Source: Bacteroidota bacterium (lineage in GTDB: Bacteria > Bacteroidota > Bacteroidia > Cytophagales > Cyclobacteriaceae). Taken from it: a stretch of DNA of 40,899 nucleotides. The notes under the pieces are model-generated. The model was not told where the DNA came from, searched no databases, and saw nothing but the letters and a program-made list of their open reading frames with translations. Position numbers and translations under genes: made by a program. Positions 38,451 to 40,899 of this stretch are shown piece by piece. The number at the start of each line of letters is the position of its first letter. Within the stretch, counting starts at the first letter, position 1. The stretch covers positions 1 to 40,899 of the forward strand of contig JAHEMS010000002.1 in assembly GCA_024643595.1 (NCBI GenBank). The letters are read 5' to 3'.

Positions 38451-40154
38451 TTAGATGTTCCTTTTTTTCAATTCATCAACGGCATAGTTGGCAGCACGCG
38501 CAGTAATAGCCATGAATGTTAATGTAGGATTTTGAGTTCCGGTGGAAGTCATGCAAGCGCCATCTGTAACAAAAACATTTTTGCAAAGATGCAGTTGATT
38601 CCAGTTGTTGAGCAATGATGTTTTAGGATCGTTACCCATGCGCACACCACCCATTTCATGGATATCGGAACCAGGAGGGGATTTAGTGTCCTCCGCAGTA
38701 ATGTTAATGAAGCCTGCCTTTTCAAACATTTCTTTGGATTGTTCGATATAATCGTTGACCATCTTATCATCATTTTCAGACCAATCACAGGAAATGATTA
38801 GCTGAGGAATTCCGTACTTGTCTTTTAACTCCGGATGAAGACGCACATGGTTTTTTTCCAGCGGAACCGTTTCGCCCATCATCCAGCTGCTGATGTTCCA
38901 GTTACCAAGAGTGGGATTCAAAATATTTTCCCTTAATTGATCGCCAATCACAGAGGTATCGGTACGCATTCCCCTGCCTCCACCAATGCCAATTGCGTAA
39001 CCCCTTAAAAAGTCAGCATCTTGCTGTCGCACATTTCTGAATCGTGGAATATAACTATGACTTGGATTGCGGCCGCTCGTTTTTTTATCCTTAAATCCTT
39101 CAAATTGAGCGTTGGCTTTTCCGCGATAATTATGCCACGCAACAAACTTTCCTAGCAAACCACTGTCATTACCAAGTCCACCAGGGAATCGTGACGATGT
39201 TGAATTCAGTAAGATTGCATTGGAGTTGATCGCGGAAGCATTGACAAAAATGATCTTCGCGTTGTATTCTATCATTTCTTTTGTTACACCATCAATAACA
39301 CGAACACCTGTAGCTTTCTTTTTTCTTTCATTATAGATGATAGAATGAACTACGGAAAAGGGCCGGACGGTTAAGTTGCCGGTTTTCAATGCCCACGGCA
39401 GTGTGGATGAATTGCTGCTGAAGTATCCACCAAACTGACAACCCCGGTTGCACAAGTTTTGATTCAGGCATTTGTTTCTTCCCTGCTGCTTTTGAATCGG
39501 CTCAATGCTGGTGATGTGCGCACAACGGCCCTGGATGAGATGACGATCAGGAAAATATTTACCTAAGCTATCTTTAAAATATTCTTCAATACAACTCATT
39601 TCAAAACCAGGCTGGCATTCGCTGTCCGGCAGTTCAGGTAAACCGTCTTTGTTTCCTGCTATACCTGCAAACTTTTCAACATGGGTATACCAGGCTTCAA
39701 GATCTTTGTAGCGTATCGGCCAGTCTACCGCAAATCCATCCCTGGCTGGTCCTTCAAAATCGTAATCACTCCATCGTTGCGTTTGTCTTGCCCACAACAA
39801 CGACTTGCCTCCCATATGGTATCCACGAAACCAACGAAATGGTTTTTCTTGAATAAAGGGCTGCTCATCATCGCGTATTACCCAGTGAAAGGTCTCTTCT
39901 CTCGCGAAGCGAGATGATTTAAAATCAATTCGTTTTTCAAGAGGCACCGTGCCCCGAAATTCAAATTGCCATGGTGCTTTACCTGCCGTTGGGTAATCGA
40001 CAATGTGCTTTACATCGCGGCCCCGCTCCAATACAAGCGTTTTTAATCCGCGATCACATAATTCCTTAGCGGCCCATCCACCACTGGCACCTGAGCCAAT
40101 AACGATGGCATCGTAAGTCCTTTTTTTTGCGGAATCAATAGCGAGGTTACTCAT
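38451..40154 (-). CDS. GMC family FAD-dependent oxidoreductase (sugar/gluconate dehydrogenase large subunit-like)
   Basis: FAD Rossmann motif YDAIVIGSGASGGWAAKELCDRGLKTLVLERG; RGYHMGGKSLLWARQTQRW; C-terminal GMC (HEMGGVRMGNDPKTSLLN...VTDGACMTSTGTQNPTLTFMAITARAANYAVDEL). Confidence 0.95.
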   Translation of the reverse strand: MSNLAIDSAKKRTYDAIVIGSGASGGWAAKELCDRGLKTLVLERGRDVKHIVDYPTAGKAPWQFEFRGTVPLEKRIDFKSSRFAREETFHWVIRDDEQPFIQEKPFRWFRGYHMGGKSLLWARQTQRWSDYDFEGPARDGFAVDWPIRYKDLEAWYTHVEKFAGIAGNKDGLPELPDSECQPGFEMSCIEEYFKDSLGKYFPDRHLIQGRCAHITSIEPIQKQQGRNKCLNQNLCNRGCQFGGYFSSNSSTLPWALKTGNLTVRPFSVVHSIIYNERKKKATGVRVIDGVTKEMIEYNAKIIFVNASAINSNAILLNSTSSRFPGGLGNDSGLLGKFVAWHNYRGKANAQFEGFKDKKTSGRNPSHSYIPRFRNVRQQDADFLRGYAIGIGGGRGMRTDTSVIGDQLRENILNPTLGNWNISSWMMGETVPLEKNHVRLHPELKDKYGIPQLIISCDWSENDDKMVNDYIEQSKEMFEKAGFINITAEDTKSPPGSDIHEMGGVRMGNDPKTSLLNNWNQLHLCKNVFVTDGACMTSTGTQNPTLTFMAITARAANYAVDELKKRNI

Positions 40155-40173
40155 GGGTTATATTTTTCTGGGG

Positions 40174-40704
40174 TTAAATTTCAACGCAGCCTTTGTAATG
40201 CCCTGGGATTACTTTGTATTTTAGATGATCTCCCATTACTTCTTTGGAGGTGCTATATCCCCGAATGGTTTCTGATTTTATAAGTTTTAAGAAGTCCTTT
40301 TTATCCGGTTCATCTTCTGCCATTTTCAAAAGAAGTGCTTGACGCTGCAAGATATCCGCGGAAGAATACGATTTGCCGTACTCAGACAAGGCCTGGTTTT
40401 CCAGGTTGTTCAATTGTCTTTTCACGTTTTCCTGAGTAGCCACCTCATAACACTGCGCAAATAATTTTTCCAGGAACTTGTCAACACCCACAGTAAGTGC
40501 TCCAATGGAGTCACCAGCAGGTATGATCGCGTCTACGACTGCAGCAAGGATTTCTTGCTCAGACGAACTAAAAACGGATGCGTTATAGTTCAGCGTTTCA
40601 ATCCGCCAGCCATTCGCCCAGGCTGGTAATGAAATTAACCCTGCAGACAGGGTTGCGAGGTGCTTTATCGATTTTCTTCTGTTCACAGATAAGTTGATTT
40701 TCAA
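40174..40704 (-). CDS. gluconate 2-dehydrogenase subunit 3 family protein, Tat-like signal
   Basis: NRRKSIKHLATLSAGLISLPAWANG twin-arginine-like signal; FSSSEQEILAAVVDAIIPAGDSIGALTVGVDKFLEKLFAQCY typical of GluDH subunit 3; directly upstream of the GMC subunit. Confidence 0.92.
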   Translation of the reverse strand: MKINLSVNRRKSIKHLATLSAGLISLPAWANGWRIETLNYNASVFSSSEQEILAAVVDAIIPAGDSIGALTVGVDKFLEKLFAQCYEVATQENVKRQLNNLENQALSEYGKSYSSADILQRQALLLKMAEDEPDKKDFLKLIKSETIRGYSTSKEVMGDHLKYKVIPGHYKGCVEI

Positions 40705-40899
40705 TTAAGATAGAAAGTCGTTGTGCCAGGATCAAACAGGATTATGCAAGCGGCGCTTATTTAAATAAGAGAAACCAAGGAATAAATAATAAGGAGATTA
40801 CAGGAAACTTGGGATTTCCAATTCGGTTAGAAATCGGGATCATCGTTCAAGGCCAAGATGGCAGTTTTTTAGCCCGACCTCAATCAAACAATCCCTGTG

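Noticed and set aside
38018-38506. 162-aa plus-strand ORF
   Set aside because: Lies antisense to the well-supported TIM-barrel gene 37582-38439 and into the GMC gene. Its translation is low-complexity and non-family-like, so it is a shadow ORF.
1-40899. CRISPR arrays, toxin-antitoxin or other defence systems, integrases, transposons, tRNA/rRNA genes
   Set aside because: Spacers are short. I saw no regularly spaced direct repeats, transposase/integrase-like ORFs, cloverleaf-like sequences or known defence domains by eye. Dedicated tools (tRNAscan-SE, CRISPR finders) would be needed to exclude them fully.

Overview
This 40.9 kb window is gene-dense chromosomal DNA from a Bacteroidota bacterium, probably Cytophagales-like. 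That placement is inferred from T9SS-type C-termini, BatD, the gene order and AT-rich spacers. About 41 CDS are supported. The left ~32 kb is mostly housekeeping: hmgA (cut by the window edge), an S41 protease, a ScdA_N-like hemerythrin protein, ruvX, def, a methionine aminotransferase plus omega-amidase pair, purH, a complete mreBCD-mrdA-rodA rod-shape operon, tdk, recO, a desaturase, psd, gdh, cdsA, a CPBP protease, dusB, an S9 peptidase, nfu, a dicarboxylate symporter, aroC, batD and queG. The right ~7.5 kb (33.2-40.7 kb) is an accessory-looking carbohydrate locus. It contains a DUF6786-like lipoprotein, an FAH-fold/KdaD-like enzyme, two exported xylose-isomerase-like TIM barrels, a secreted GH26 with a T9SS tail, and a GMC oxidoreductase with a gluconate-2-dehydrogenase subunit-3 partner. 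This locus is the best candidate for an under-described system: extracytoplasmic oxidative processing of (manno)glycosides. I saw no CRISPR array, rRNA, tRNA, transposase, prophage or recognisable defence system.
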